Shown here: piece after piece, positions 23,561 to 32,394 of the stretch | How the letters are laid out: every line of letters begins with the position of its first letter | How positions within the stretch are numbered: the stretch's first letter is position 1 | Source of the DNA: Jiangella aurantiaca | GTDB taxonomy: Bacteria > Actinomycetota > Actinomycetes > Jiangellales > Jiangellaceae | Direction: 5' to 3' | DNA: 64,000 bases | NCBI RefSeq assembly: GCF_004349105.1 | Contig: NZ_SMLB01000007.1 | Coordinates: 148,976 to 212,975, forward strand | Program-made: the position numbers and the translations under genes | Notes under the pieces: model-generated | The model's database searches: none | What the model was told of the DNA's origin: nothing | What the model saw: only the letters and a program-made list of their open reading frames with translations

Positions 23561-24973
23561 TCAAACCCGGCGAATGTCGGCATACGCGGCGGCCAGCCTC
23601 GCGACTCCGTCCGCGACTGCGCGTTCGTTCAGGGCCGAATATCCGAAGATCAATCCGCCTCGTTCGGCCGGAGAAATGCGGTAGGGCGTCACGCCGTTCA
23701 CCCGCACGCCGCGGCGGGCCGCCGCGGCCACCACCGATGCCTCGTCGACGTCGGCCGGCAGCCAAGCGACCAGGTGCAGCCCGGCCGAGATGCCCGCGGC
23801 CTCCAGCTCCGGCAGCCGGGCGGCGAGCGAGTCCAGCAGTACGTCACGCCGGCGCCGGTAGACCGGCCGCATCCGCCGCAGGTGCCGGTCGAATTCGCCG
23901 TGCGTCAGGAAGTCGGCGAACGTCAGCTGGTCGAGCACCGGCGAGCCGCGATCGGCCACCAGCTTCGCGGCGGCGACGTCGTCGACCAGGGACCGGGGCA
24001 GCACCAGCCAGCCGAGCCGGAGCCCGGGCGCGAGCGTCTTGCTGGCCGTCCCCGCGTAGACGACGAGGTCGGGCGCCAGTCCCTGCATGGCGCCCACCGG
24101 CGCGCGGTCGTAGCGGTACTCGGCGTCGTAGTCGTCCTCGACGACTACCGCGCCCCGCTCGGCCGCCCACCGCAGCACCGCGGCCCGGCGCGACGCCGTC
24201 AGCACCGCACCGGTCGGCCACTGGTGCGACGGCGTCAGGACGAGCGCGTCGGCGTCGATCCTGCCGAGCAGGTCGGTGCGCAGGCCGTCGTCGTCGACCG
24301 GTACGCCGACCACCTCGAGCCCGGCCGCGGCGGCGAGCGGCCGCAGGTCGTCGTCGGCCGACGGGTCCTCGACGGCGATGCGGCGGGCGCCGCGGGCGGT
24401 CAGCACCTGGACGAGCAGGGCGATCCCCTGCGCGTAGCCGTTGCAGACCACGACGGCGTCCGGGGCGGCGGCGGTGCCCCTGACCCGATTGAGGTAGTCG
24501 GTCAGCGCCTCACGCAGTTCCGGTGTGCCGCGGCCGGTCAGGTACCCGAACCGTTCGTTCGGCGCCTGGGCGTAGGCCCGGCGGATCGACCGCAGCCACG
24601 CGACCCGCGGGAAGTTCGCGACGTCGTAGCGGCCGTAGCCGAAGTCGATGGCGGGCTCAAGCCGGGTGGGCGGTGCGGCCGGCGCGGGTTGTGCTGCCGG
24701 TGCCGCCGCAACCTCGGTGTACCCGCCGGTCCGGCTGGTCAGATAGCCCTCGGCGACCAGTTGCTGGTACGCCTCGACGACGACGCCGCGGGACACGCCG
24801 AGCTCACTGGCCAGGCGGCGGGTGGGCGGGAGAGTGGTGCCGCGGCGCAGCCGGCCGGACCGGACGCCGTCGCGCACAGCCGCCGCGAGCTGCCGGTGCA
24901 GCGGCTCGCCACCGTCCCGGTCCAGCGTCACCAGCAGACTCTCGGCGGTGGAATTGGTCCGGGGTCCCGCCAT
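23561..24973 (-). CDS. MocR family regulator (GntR HTH fused to aminotransferase domain), PdxR-like
   Basis: A 470-residue fusion. The GntR winged helix is at 20-85 (LPPTRRLASELGVSRGVVVEAY). A fold-type I aminotransferase domain at 110-465 has the PLP Lys312 in YAGTASKTLAPGLRLGW, the Asp-Tyr pair VVEDDYDAEYRYD and CNGYAQG. These use PLP as effector, usually to control vitamin B6 or amino-acid genes. It is divergent from the FAD oxidase gene with only 46 nt between starts. Its target is uncertain. Confidence 0.9.
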   Translation of the reverse strand: MAGPRTNSTAESLLVTLDRDGGEPLHRQLAAAVRDGVRSGRLRRGTTLPPTRRLASELGVSRGVVVEAYQQLVAEGYLTSRTGGYTEVAAAPAAQPAPAAPPTRLEPAIDFGYGRYDVANFPRVAWLRSIRRAYAQAPNERFGYLTGRGTPELREALTDYLNRVRGTAAAPDAVVVCNGYAQGIALLVQVLTARGARRIAVEDPSADDDLRPLAAAAGLEVVGVPVDDDGLRTDLLGRIDADALVLTPSHQWPTGAVLTASRRAAVLRWAAERGAVVVEDDYDAEYRYDRAPVGAMQGLAPDLVVYAGTASKTLAPGLRLGWLVLPRSLVDDVAAAKLVADRGSPVLDQLTFADFLTHGEFDRHLRRMRPVYRRRRDVLLDSLAARLPELEAAGISAGLHLVAWLPADVDEASVVAAAARRGVRVNGVTPYRISPAERGGLIFGYSALNERAVADGVARLAAAYADIRRV

Positions 24974-25019
24974 GCCATTGGACCTTATCGCGGGAACCGG
25001 TCACTGTGATGCTCGGCAC

Positions 25020-26342
25020 ATGACGACGACACGCCTTCGCGAGCAGCTCGGGGACCGGCTGGTCCTGCCGGGCGACCAGCATTACGACCACGCCCGCGCG
25101 GTCTGGAACGCCATGGTCGACCGCCGGCCGCGGATGATCGTCCGCTGTGCCGGCCCGGACGACGTCGTGGCCGCCGTCCGCCTGGCCCGCGAGCTCGGCC
25201 TGGAGATCGGCGTCCGCTGCGGCGGGCACAGCGTGCTGGGGATCTCCGTGCCCGAGGACGGCCTGATGATCGACCTCACCCCGATGGGCGGGGTGTCCGT
25301 CGACCCGGCAACGCGGCGGGCCCTGGTGCAGGGCGGCGCGCTGCTCGGCGCGCTGGACGTCGCGGCGCAGCGACACGGCCTGGCCACCACCGCCGGCAAC
25401 GTGTCGCACACCGGCGTCGGCGGCCTCACACTAGGCGGCGGCATGGGCTGGCTGGCCCGCCAGTACGGCCTGACCTGCGACAACGTCGTGTCCTACGAGC
25501 TGGTGACGGCGGACGGCGAGCGGCTGCGGGTCAGCCGCGACGAGCACCCGGACCTGTTCTGGGGGTTGCGTGGCGGCGGCGGCAACTTCGGCATCGTCAC
25601 CGAGTTCGAGTTCCAGCTGCATCCGGTCGGCACCCGCGCCTATGTCGCCGAGCTGACCTACCCGCTGGAGCGGGCCGCCGCGGTGCTGCGCGGCTGGCGC
25701 GACCTCAGCGCCGACGCGCCTCGGCAGGCCACCTTCGCCGCCGCGCTGGGCCGCGGGCTGCTCACCGTCGGATACGTGTGGGCCGGCCCGACGGAGCAGG
25801 CGGCCGACCTGCTGCCGCACCTGCGCTCCCTGGGCGTGCCGGTGACAGAGAACGTCGGCGAGCTGTCCTACGTCGAGCTGCAGACCCGCGAGGACAGCCC
25901 GGAGGGGCACGCGTACCGCCGCTACTGGAAGGGCCACTACGTGCGCGGGCTGCCCGACGAGGCGATCGACGCGATGGTAGAGCACGGCGACGTCGACATG
26001 GGGATCAGCCTGCAGGCCTACGGCGGCGCCATCGCCGACGTGCCCGACGACGACTCCGCGTTCAGCCAGCGCGACGCCGCCTTCGAGTACGTCGCCGCCG
26101 CGCGGTGGAGCGACGCCGCCGAGGACGCCGAGCGGATGACTCTCGCCCGCCGGACCGCCGCCTCGATCGAGCCGTTCGCCAGCGGCGCGTACGTCAACGC
26201 GCTCAGTGACGAGGGCGCCGCCGGTGTGCGCCGTGCCTACCGGCCGGCGAAGCTGGACCGGCTGACCGCGGTGAAGACCGCCTACGACCCGGAGAACGGC
26301 TTCCACCTCAACCACAACATCGCGCCGGCCGCCCGGTCGTGA
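25020..26342 (+). CDS. FAD-linked oxidase, berberine-bridge-enzyme-like
   Basis: A 440-residue PCMH-type flavoprotein. The FAD-binding half has RCAGPDDVVAAVRLARELGL, GVRCGGHSVLG with the His that forms the 8-alpha-histidyl-FAD bond, and LTLGGGMGWLARQYGL. The C terminus has the BBE motif YDPENGFHLNHNI. The second flavin-attaching Cys of bicovalent members is missing: the loop reads GNVSHTGVGG. A monocovalent enzyme oxidising an alcohol or sugar is likely. The ATG at 25020 lacks a clear Shine-Dalgarno; an upstream in-frame ATG at 24972 overlaps the MocR start. Confidence 0.88.
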   Translation: MTTTRLREQLGDRLVLPGDQHYDHARAVWNAMVDRRPRMIVRCAGPDDVVAAVRLARELGLEIGVRCGGHSVLGISVPEDGLMIDLTPMGGVSVDPATRRALVQGGALLGALDVAAQRHGLATTAGNVSHTGVGGLTLGGGMGWLARQYGLTCDNVVSYELVTADGERLRVSRDEHPDLFWGLRGGGGNFGIVTEFEFQLHPVGTRAYVAELTYPLERAAAVLRGWRDLSADAPRQATFAAALGRGLLTVGYVWAGPTEQAADLLPHLRSLGVPVTENVGELSYVELQTREDSPEGHAYRRYWKGHYVRGLPDEAIDAMVEHGDVDMGISLQAYGGAIADVPDDDSAFSQRDAAFEYVAAARWSDAAEDAERMTLARRTAASIEPFASGAYVNALSDEGAAGVRRAYRPAKLDRLTAVKTAYDPENGFHLNHNIAPAARS

Positions 26343-26357
26343 CGGCGGACGCGCTGG

Positions 26358-27098
26358 TCAGGCCGGACGATGCGCGATGAACAGGTCGCGCGGCGCGTCG
26401 TCCGGCCCGTCGCTGCGGGTCAGCACCATCGGCTCGAACCCGGCGCCACTCAGCAGCCGGTGCCAGACGTCGCGGCTGAAGATGCCGGTGCGGTGCGTCT
26501 CGTGGACCGTCTCGGTGCTGCCGTCCTGCTCGCGCAGCAACAGCACGTATTCCGTCCGCACCCAGGTGTCGTCCGGGTCCGGGTCCCAGGTCCAGCCGAG
26601 GAACCGGGCGCCGCGCCCGTCGTCGGCGTCGGCACCGCCGTGCTCGGTGCTCTCCTCGAACGTCTCGGCGGTGTGGTCGGGGAGGAACACCGCGGCACCG
26701 CCCGGCCGGCAGTGTGCGAACGCCGTCGAGACCGTCCGGCCCAGGTCGCCCTCGGTGAGCATGTAGTCGACGGCGTCGTGCACGAACACCGCGTCGAACA
26801 TGCGGTCCAGGCGCAGCTCGCGCATGTCGCCCTCGACGTGCTCGCACTCCGGGTTGAGCCGGCGCGACACCTCGAGCATCCGCGGCGACAGGTCCACCAG
26901 CGTCAGCGCGAACCGGTGCTTGAGGTGGACCGCGTTGTGCCCGCCGCCGCTGCCGAGCTCGAGCACGTCGCGGACGGGGACGCTGGCGGATTCCAGCGCG
27001 GTGGCGGCGAGCGCGGCCTCGTCGGCGTACTCGCCGGGCGGCGAGATCAGCGGCCACCAGTCGGCGAGGTCACCGTAGAACCGGTATTCCTCCGTCAT
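26358..27098 (-). CDS. Class I SAM-dependent methyltransferase
   Basis: A 246-residue protein beginning EYRFYGDLADWWPLISPP. The SAM-binding motif I is VLELGSGGGHNAVHL at about 45-59, motif II LTLVDLSPRMLEVSRRLN and motif IV DAVFVHDAVDYML. The C-terminal half has beta-strand-rich sequence ending HRTGIFSRDVWHRLLSGAGFEP. Such proteins methylate small molecules; the substrate cannot be told. It is convergent with the FAD oxidase. Confidence 0.87.
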   Translation of the reverse strand: MTEEYRFYGDLADWWPLISPPGEYADEAALAATALESASVPVRDVLELGSGGGHNAVHLKHRFALTLVDLSPRMLEVSRRLNPECEHVEGDMRELRLDRMFDAVFVHDAVDYMLTEGDLGRTVSTAFAHCRPGGAAVFLPDHTAETFEESTEHGGADADDGRGARFLGWTWDPDPDDTWVRTEYVLLLREQDGSTETVHETHRTGIFSRDVWHRLLSGAGFEPMVLTRSDGPDDAPRDLFIAHRPA

Positions 27099-27113
27099 GG
27101 CCGCATCGTCGCA

Positions 27114-27428
27114 TCAGACGGCCTCACCCGACGCGGGTGGGAGCTTCCGGCGTGGCGCCGGCGGTGGTTCCGGCGGCTCGATGTGGGGCTCCTGCTCGGC
27201 CAGGAAGGCCTCGATCTCGGCGATGCCTTCGGCGGCCTCGCGGGCGACCTCGTCGTTGCACCGGCGCGCGGGCGGACCCGCCTTCTGCCAGACGGCGGCC
27301 ACTCCGGCACCGCCGTAGAACGCGGCGCCGACCACGGCGAACCCGCTGACCATGACCCACAAGACGTAGCGCAACCCGTCGAGTATCGCTTGCATGAGGT
27401 GTGCCGACCCGTAGCTCACGTTGCTCAC
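27114..27428 (-). CDS. Small membrane-anchored hypothetical protein
   Basis: A 104-residue product from the GTG at 27428, with one membrane segment (YVLWVMVSGFAVVGAAFYGG), then a soluble Glu-rich helix (EVAREAAEGIAEIEAFLAEQEP) and a Pro-rich tail. No family recognised. A start at the internal ATG (MQAILDG) is possible. Codon use matches the neighbours. Confidence 0.5.
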   Translation of the reverse strand: MSNVSYGSAHLMQAILDGLRYVLWVMVSGFAVVGAAFYGGAGVAAVWQKAGPPARRCNDEVAREAAEGIAEIEAFLAEQEPHIEPPEPPPAPRRKLPPASGEAV

Positions 27429-27563
27429 CTCCGCGTCATTGCGGCTGCGGTACTCACCGTTCGTCTTACCCAGAGTGGACGGCTCGTCACTTCGAGGCTA
27501 CGCCGATTTATATAGCAGGAACAGCTTCGTGGCCAGTCAGACCGGCCGATGATAAGCCGAGCG

Positions 27564-27602
27564 TGTTGACACCAGCGCCAACAGTTGGCGTTCGTGTCAA
27601 CA
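27564..27602. repeat. 39-nt palindromic element, copy 2
   Basis: Left arm TGTTGACACCAGCGCCAAC (27564-27582) faces GTTGGCGTTCGTGTCAACA (27584-27602) around a single A; 17 of 19 positions pair. It is the same element as at 20127 (shared TGTTGACA, CGCCAAC, GTTGGCG, TGTCAACACGCCGC). It lies 51 nt past the stop of the MarR gene on the minus strand. Confidence 0.85.
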
Positions 27603-27653
27603 CGCCGCACCGACAGACCAGCCCGGGAGGGGCCGCTGTGAGGTCCGCCGGGC

Positions 27654-28151
27654 TCAGAACAGCTTGTCGACGAGCTCGGTGAGGTGGCGCAGCAGCGGGA
27701 CCACCAGGTCCTGCTCGGCGGGGGAGAGGTTGTCCCAGGCACCCGCGATGTGACCGGCGACGACCGCGCGTTTGGCAGCGAGTACGGTGCTGCCGCGTTC
27801 GGTGAGCTCGAGCACCCGGCGCCGGCCGTCGCCGTCCACCTGGCTGTAGCGGACCAGGCCGTCGCGGACCAGCGCGCCGGCGCTGCGAGTGACCGTCGGC
27901 TGGCTCAGGCCGGTCAGCGCCGCGACCGCGCCGACACCGTCGCGGCCGCACTCCTGGATAGCGTCGAGCAGCACCAGTTGCGGGACGGTGATGTCGTCGA
28001 ACAGCGGCTGCAGCCGGCCGCGGGTGCGCCGCGACGCCGACAGGAACGCCATGAGCGCGTCGGCGAACTCGAGCGCCTCCCCGCGGCTGGCGCCGGAGAC
28101 GGTGTTGACGCTGCGGCCTAGCGCGCCGCTCGCTGGTATCTGCTCGGTCAC
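27654..28151 (-). CDS. MarR family transcriptional regulator
   Basis: The GTG at 28151 follows a strong GGAGGGGGG. The 165-residue product has the MarR winged helix: VPQLVLLDAIQECGRDGVGAVAALTGLSQPTVTRSAGALVRDGLV (recognition helix LSQPTVTRSAGALVRDGLV) and wing QVDGDGRRRVLELTERG. It is unrelated at sequence level to the MarR at 22704 beyond the fold. No obvious target gene is adjacent; the divergent neighbour is the cold-shock gene, 265 nt away. Confidence 0.87.
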   Translation of the reverse strand: MTEQIPASGALGRSVNTVSGASRGEALEFADALMAFLSASRRTRGRLQPLFDDITVPQLVLLDAIQECGRDGVGAVAALTGLSQPTVTRSAGALVRDGLVRYSQVDGDGRRRVLELTERGSTVLAAKRAVVAGHIAGAWDNLSPAEQDLVVPLLRHLTELVDKLF

Positions 28152-28416
28152 GCGCCCCCCTCCTGCAAGTCCTCTTGAGACATGAAACCACTCACGACGA
28201 TCAGAGCCCCGGCGGCGGGCGGGAATGGATTGGGCGGTGACCGGGTTATACGTAGCGGTCGTGATTTTTGTGTTCGTGTGTCCGCACGCTCGCAAGGACT
28301 TTTGTTGCGGGCGCGCTGCTTGCCTTCAGGTCTGCTGGAGAAGTTGCGTCGTCTAGAACCGGCCAGGGCGAACCGCATGGTGCGGCGCCCGTATCCAGCC
28401 CCTGTGAGGAGCAGAA
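28152..28416 (+). promoter_or_regulatory. Long leader/promoter region of the cold-shock gene
   Basis: No gene is seen in these 265 bp. The stretch 28260-28320 is T-rich for this genome (GATTTTTGTGTTCGTG, GACTTTTGTTGC). A TATACG hexamer at 28247 could be a -10 element. Long structured 5' leaders are usual for csp mRNAs and often act as RNA thermosensors, so a cold-responsive leader is plausible. CCTGTGAGGAG precedes the ATG. Confidence 0.45.
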
Positions 28417-28617
28417 ATGACTCAGGGCACTGTCAAGTGGTTCAACGCGGAGAAGGGCTTCGGCTTCATCGCCCGCGAGGACGGACCGGATGTGTTCGTC
28501 CACTACTCCGAGATCGACGGCGCGGGCTTCCGCAGCCTCGAGGAGAACCAGAGCGTGGAGTTCGAGCTGGCGCAGGGCCCCAAGGGCCCGCAGGCCACGC
28601 GCGTCCGCGCACTCTGA
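28417..28617 (+). CDS. cspA: Cold-shock protein CspA family
   Basis: A 66-residue OB-fold RNA chaperone with both RNA-binding motifs: RNP1 KGFGFIA and RNP2 VFVHYSEI, and the usual start [17 protein letters not shown]. It is single-domain and standard length. It has its own leader upstream and a strong hairpin downstream. Confidence 0.96.
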   Translation: MTQGTVKWFNAEKGFGFIAREDGPDVFVHYSEIDGAGFRSLEENQSVEFELAQGPKGPQATRVRAL

Positions 28618-28658
28618 TGCGGCGGCAGGTCACACCTGCCGCACACAACTGAAAACGA

Positions 28659-28690
28659 CGAGGGGCCGGCACGCATGTGCCGGCCCCTCG
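28659..28690 (+). terminator. Terminator after the cold-shock gene
   Basis: CGAGGGGCCGGCAC (28659-28672) pairs perfectly with GTGCCGGCCCCTCG (28677-28690) around a GCAT tetraloop: a 14-bp GC-rich stem 41 nt after the stop. No T-run follows, as is common in actinobacteria. It could also serve the convergent small ORF at 28721. Confidence 0.85.
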
Positions 28691-28720
28691 CCGCGTGTGG
28701 TCCCGGCGGACCGCCGTCGA

Positions 28721-28852
28721 TCACTGCTCGTCCTCGTCCTCGTCGTCGGAGAGGGCGGTGAGGTCGGGGCGGCCCTCGTCGGGCGCGTTCTTCGTCGGCT
28801 CGGCGTCCTGGTCGTCGCGGTCGAGGTCGTCGGGCCCGGTGTTCTCGGTCAT
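28721..28852 (-). CDS. Small highly acidic protein (43 residues)
   Basis: From an ATG at 28852 the frame gives 43 residues with about 40% Asp/Glu (TGPDDLDRDDQDAEPT at the start, ALSDDEDEDEQ at the end). It has no hydrophobic segment. Gene-like codon use and a GGGGAC upstream support it. Tiny acidic proteins of this type are common but uncharacterised in actinobacteria; a comparable one may lie at 32143. Confidence 0.45.
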   Translation of the reverse strand: MTENTGPDDLDRDDQDAEPTKNAPDEGRPDLTALSDDEDEDEQ

Positions 28853-28883
28853 GCCGGTCCCCGTACCCGGGTATCCCCTCGGC

Positions 28884-29104
28884 ATGCGATGGAGCGGGCA
28901 CGAGTACACCGCCGTCGGCGGACGGTGGATGCAAGCGGCGGTGCTTGGCCCACCCGACGCCGCCGAGGTGGTCTGCGTGCCGGGACTCGGCGTATCGCAC
29001 CGGTACCACCTGACGTGGAGATCGCCGCAGCCGGGCACGTGACGCGGCACCGCCGGCCGGCGGCCGTCGCCGCGGTGGTGCGGGATCTCGTCAGCGCGCG
29101 GTGA
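28884..29104 (+). pseudogene. Alpha/beta hydrolase with large internal deletion
   Basis: The ATG at 28884 opens HEYTAVGGRWMQAAVLGPP and EVVCVPGLGVSHRYHL, the first strands and oxyanion loop of an alpha/beta hydrolase. At about 29010 the frame changes and the sequence reads DVEIAAAGHVTRHRRP and AAVAAVVRDLVSAR to a stop at 29102. That is the C-terminal catalytic-His strand (AGH) and last helix of the same family. Roughly 170 residues including the nucleophile elbow are gone and the halves are out of frame, so the gene is dead. Confidence 0.7.
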
Positions 29105-29191
29105 CCCGGCGCCGCACATGTTCGCTGCTGCTCTACGCTGACCCGAAGCGGTGGGGCGGACGAGCAGCGATGGCCGGCGGCGGGAGGATCG

Positions 29192-32098
29192 GTGGTAGGT
29201 CAGCATGCCGATGCCGCCGCGCACGCCGCCGCGTTCGTGGGCCGCGAGCGCGAGCTGTCCGCCGTCGCCGACGCCCTGGCCGCACCCGGCCGGCCCGCGT
29301 TCGTGCTGGTCGAAGGTGAAGCGGGCATCGGCAAGACCCGCCTGGTGCAGGAGGCGCTGCGCGCCCTGGACCCCGCGACGACGCTGGTGGCGGCCTGCCC
29401 GCCGCTGGCCGAGCCGTTCCCGCTGGGGCCGCTGGTCGACGCGCTGCATCGGCTGCCGGTCGACGGCGTGCCGCTGAGCCCGCTGGCGGGCGCGCTGCGG
29501 CCGCTGTTCCCGGAGTGGGCCGAGCACCTGCCGGCCGCGCTGGAGCCGCTGGAGGACCCCAGCTCGACGCGGCACCGGCTGTTCCGGGCACTGGCCGAGC
29601 TGGTCGAGCGGTCCGGCATCAAGGTGCTGGTACTCGAGGACGCGCACTGGGCCGACGCCGCGACGCTGGAGTTCCTGCCGCTTCTCATCGGCGCCACCAA
29701 GCACGACCTCAGCCTCGTTGTCACCTATCGCGGTACCGACGTGCCGGCCGCGTCGCCGCTGCTGCGGCTGACCGCTCGGCCGCCGGCCGGCCTGCGCCGC
29801 GTGGAGCTGGCGCTGGAGCCCTTGACGGTCGGGGAGACGACCGCCTTGGTCGCATCCATGTTCGCCACCGACGACATCTCGGCGGAGTTCGTCTCGTTCC
29901 TGCATCGCCGCACCGAGGGCGTGCCGCTCGCGCTGGAGGAGAGCCTGTCGCTGCTGCGCGACCGCGGCGACATCGTCCGGCGCGGTGGTGAGTGGTCCCG
30001 CCGCGCGGTCGACGAGCTGCAGGTGCCGCCGACGGTGCGCGACTCCGTCCTCGAGCGGGTCGACCGGCTGCCGCCGCCGGCCCGCCGGATCCTCGAGGCG
30101 GCCGCCGTGCTGGTCGAGCCCGCCGACGGCGACCTGCTCGCCCGGGTCGCGGGGCTGGGCGGCGACGACGCCAGGCAGGGGCTGGCCGCGGCGCTGACGT
30201 CAGGGCTGCTGCGCGAGGCCGCGCCGGGCCGGTTCGTCTGCCGGCACGTGCTGGCGTCGCGGGCGATGGAGGAGGCGCTGCCGGTGTCCGAGCGGCGGCT
30301 GCTGCACGGTCAGGCCGCCGCGGCGCTGCAGGAGCTGCCGACGCCGCCGGTGCTGCGCCTGAGCCGGCACTTCCGCGAGGCCGGCGACGTCGCCGCCTGG
30401 AGCCGGCACACCGAGGCCGCCGCGGACCTCGCGCTGGAGTCCGGCGAGGACCGCGCCGCCGTCGTCCTGCTGAACGACCTGCTGACCGCCGCCACGCATC
30501 CGCCGGACCGGGAGGCCCGGCTGGCGCACAAACTCGGCCAGGCCGCCACCTGGGGCGTCGCCGCGCTCGGTGAGCTGGCGGTGGTGGTGGCCGCCACGCT
30601 GGCCGCCGCGCTGGACCGTCCGGAGCTGCCGGCCGACCGGCGCGGCGAGATCCGGCTGCTGCTCGGGCGGCTGTGGCTGCAGCTGGGCGACTTCGACACC
30701 GGCATCGAGCAGGTCGAGGCCGCCGCCGGCGAGCTGGCCGCCCGGCCGCAGCTGGCGGTGCGGGCGATGATCTCGCTGTCGCACCCGCGGGGGCAGGTCT
30801 GGCCGGTCGGCCGGCACCGCGACTGGCTCGACCGCGCCACGGCGCTGTTTCCGCAGGTCCCGGCCGAGGAGCAGACCTGGCTTGCGGTCGACCGCGCCAG
30901 CGCGCTGCTGATGATGGGCGACGAGGCCGGCTGGGCCGCGGCCGAGGAGATCGACGCCGCCGCGGACAGCCTGTTCGAGCGCCGGCAGCTGGGCCGGTGC
31001 CGGATGAACGTCGGGCACACCGCCATCGGCTGGGGTCGCGACGCGGTCGCCCGGCGGCAGCTGGACGGCGCCGTCGACCTACTCGCCGCGACCGGCTACC
31101 AGCGGCTGGTGAACTCGGCGCTGATCACCCGCGCCAACCTCGACTGGCACGGCGGCGCGTGGGACGGGCTGGCCGACCGCGTCACTGAGCTGGCCGGGTC
31201 CGCTGACACGCTGCCGGAGGCGCTGCTCGAGGCGCGGATGATCCTCGGCCTGCTCGACCTCGCCGCCGGCCGCCGCGACGACGCCGCCGACCAGTTCCGG
31301 GTGGTGGTCGCCGAGGCGGTGCGGCGCGGGCTGGTCGACGTGCAGACCGGGCCGGCCGGCGCGCTCGGCCGGCTCTTCCTCGCCGACGACGCCGTCGCCG
31401 ACGCGCTGCGGATCACCGAGCCTGGCATGACGATGGTGCTGCGCAAGGGGATCTGGCTGTGGGCGACCGAGCTGGCGCCCGTGCACGTCGACGCGCTGGT
31501 GCGGGCCGAGCGCGGGGACGAGGCGGCGGAGCTGGCCGAGCGGTTCGCCGCCGGGCTGGGCGATCGTGCGGCGCCGGCTCCGCAGGCGGCGCTGCTGGTC
31601 TGCCGGGGGATCGTGGCGGGTTCCGGCGAGCGCGCGGCCGAGCTGTTCGGCGCGGCCGCCGCGGCGTGGGCCGAGCTGCCCCGTCCCTACCAGGAGCTGC
31701 TCGCGCTGGAGCGGCAGGCACTGGCGCTGCTGCCCGACGCCGCCGCGCTGGAGCTGCTCGACACGGTGCAGCGGAGGTTGCGCGACCTCGGCGCCTGGTG
31801 GGACGCCGACCGCGTCGCCCAGGTGCTGCGCGCGCACGGCGTCGACGTCGCCCGCGCGTGGCGTGGCGGCCGCCGCGGCTACGGCGACCGGCTGTCGCCG
31901 CGCGAGCAGGAGGTCGCCCGGCTGGTCGCGCAGGGCCTGACCAACCGGCAGGTCGCCGAGGCGCTGTTCCTGTCGCCGCGCACCGTCGACCGGCACCTCA
32001 GCGCCGCCATGCGCAAGCTCGGCGTCGGATCCCGGACGGCGCTCGCGGTGGCGGTCGCCTCCGACACCGCCGGTGACGACGCCGCATTCATTGGGTGA
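29192..32098 (+). CDS. LuxR family regulator with AAA ATPase domain (LAL type)
   Basis: A 968-residue LAL regulator. The N-terminal AAA/NB-ARC-like ATPase has Walker [10 protein letters not shown] (about 45-53) and Walker [13 protein letters not shown] (about 148-159). A long TPR-like helical middle follows (about 380-860). The C-terminal LuxR HTH is [36 protein letters not shown], of which [20 protein letters not shown] is diagnostic. The GTG start follows GGGAGG. LAL proteins often activate catabolic or antibiotic genes. Two similar TGGGTGAT-N2-GCCCA-type sites follow directly, before the subtilase. Confidence 0.92.
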   Translation: MVGQHADAAAHAAAFVGRERELSAVADALAAPGRPAFVLVEGEAGIGKTRLVQEALRALDPATTLVAACPPLAEPFPLGPLVDALHRLPVDGVPLSPLAGALRPLFPEWAEHLPAALEPLEDPSSTRHRLFRALAELVERSGIKVLVLEDAHWADAATLEFLPLLIGATKHDLSLVVTYRGTDVPAASPLLRLTARPPAGLRRVELALEPLTVGETTALVASMFATDDISAEFVSFLHRRTEGVPLALEESLSLLRDRGDIVRRGGEWSRRAVDELQVPPTVRDSVLERVDRLPPPARRILEAAAVLVEPADGDLLARVAGLGGDDARQGLAAALTSGLLREAAPGRFVCRHVLASRAMEEALPVSERRLLHGQAAAALQELPTPPVLRLSRHFREAGDVAAWSRHTEAAADLALESGEDRAAVVLLNDLLTAATHPPDREARLAHKLGQAATWGVAALGELAVVVAATLAAALDRPELPADRRGEIRLLLGRLWLQLGDFDTGIEQVEAAAGELAARPQLAVRAMISLSHPRGQVWPVGRHRDWLDRATALFPQVPAEEQTWLAVDRASALLMMGDEAGWAAAEEIDAAADSLFERRQLGRCRMNVGHTAIGWGRDAVARRQLDGAVDLLAATGYQRLVNSALITRANLDWHGGAWDGLADRVTELAGSADTLPEALLEARMILGLLDLAAGRRDDAADQFRVVVAEAVRRGLVDVQTGPAGALGRLFLADDAVADALRITEPGMTMVLRKGIWLWATELAPVHVDALVRAERGDEAAELAERFAAGLGDRAAPAPQAALLVCRGIVAGSGERAAELFGAAAAAWAELPRPYQELLALERQALALLPDAAALELLDTVQRRLRDLGAWWDADRVAQVLRAHGVDVARAWRGGRRGYGDRLSPREQEVARLVAQGLTNRQVAEALFLSPRTVDRHLSAAMRKLGVGSRTALAVAVASDTAGDDAAFIG

Positions 32099-32106
32099 TC
32101 TGCCCA
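32092..32106. promoter_or_regulatory. Repeated operator-like site, copy 1
   Basis: TGGGTGATCTGCCCA overlaps the LAL stop codon and is partly palindromic (TGGG...CCCA). With the following ACTCGCGAACGG it resembles TGGGTGATTCGCCCA plus ATCGCAACGG at 32261. The duplication upstream of two successive starts suggests regulator binding, possibly by the LAL protein. Confidence 0.4.
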
Positions 32107-32142
32107 CTCGCGAACGGCACCGGGGTGACCGACGGTGATCTC

Positions 32143-32241
32143 ATGCACGTGACCGACCTGCCCCAGCCCGACGACGCTGCCGACGACGTGCCCGCCGACG
32201 AACCGGAACCCGCCGACAGCGAGCGCTGGGAACCGCTCTGA
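32143..32241 (+). CDS. Possible 32-residue acidic peptide
   Basis: ATG at 32143 to TGA at 32239. The product is rich in Asp, Glu and Pro (LPQPDDAADDVPADEPEPAD) and ends RWEPL. Third positions are almost all G/C. The ribosome site is weak. It lies between the two operator-like repeats, 44 nt after the LAL gene. It could be a real micro-protein or a chance frame. Confidence 0.3.
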   Translation: MHVTDLPQPDDAADDVPADEPEPADSERWEPL

Positions 32242-32260
32242 GGCCGCGCCCGGGCATAAA

Positions 32261-32275
32261 TGGGTGATTCGCCCA
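32261..32275. promoter_or_regulatory. Repeated operator-like site, copy 2
   Basis: TGGGTGATTCGCCCA, the second copy of the site at 32092, 120 bp upstream of the subtilase ATG. Both copies share downstream TCGC(G)AACGG and, further on, GACGGTGA. Together with the CGGGCATAAA just before it, this is the likely subtilase promoter area. Confidence 0.4.
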
Positions 32276-32394
32276 ATCGCAACGGACGGCGCGGTACGGG
32301 ACGGTGAACACACGGCGATCCCCCGCCGCGGATACCCCGCCGCCCGCCAACCCCCGTCGGGCGGCGGGGCCGCGGCCCGAGGAGACGAGGTCCC

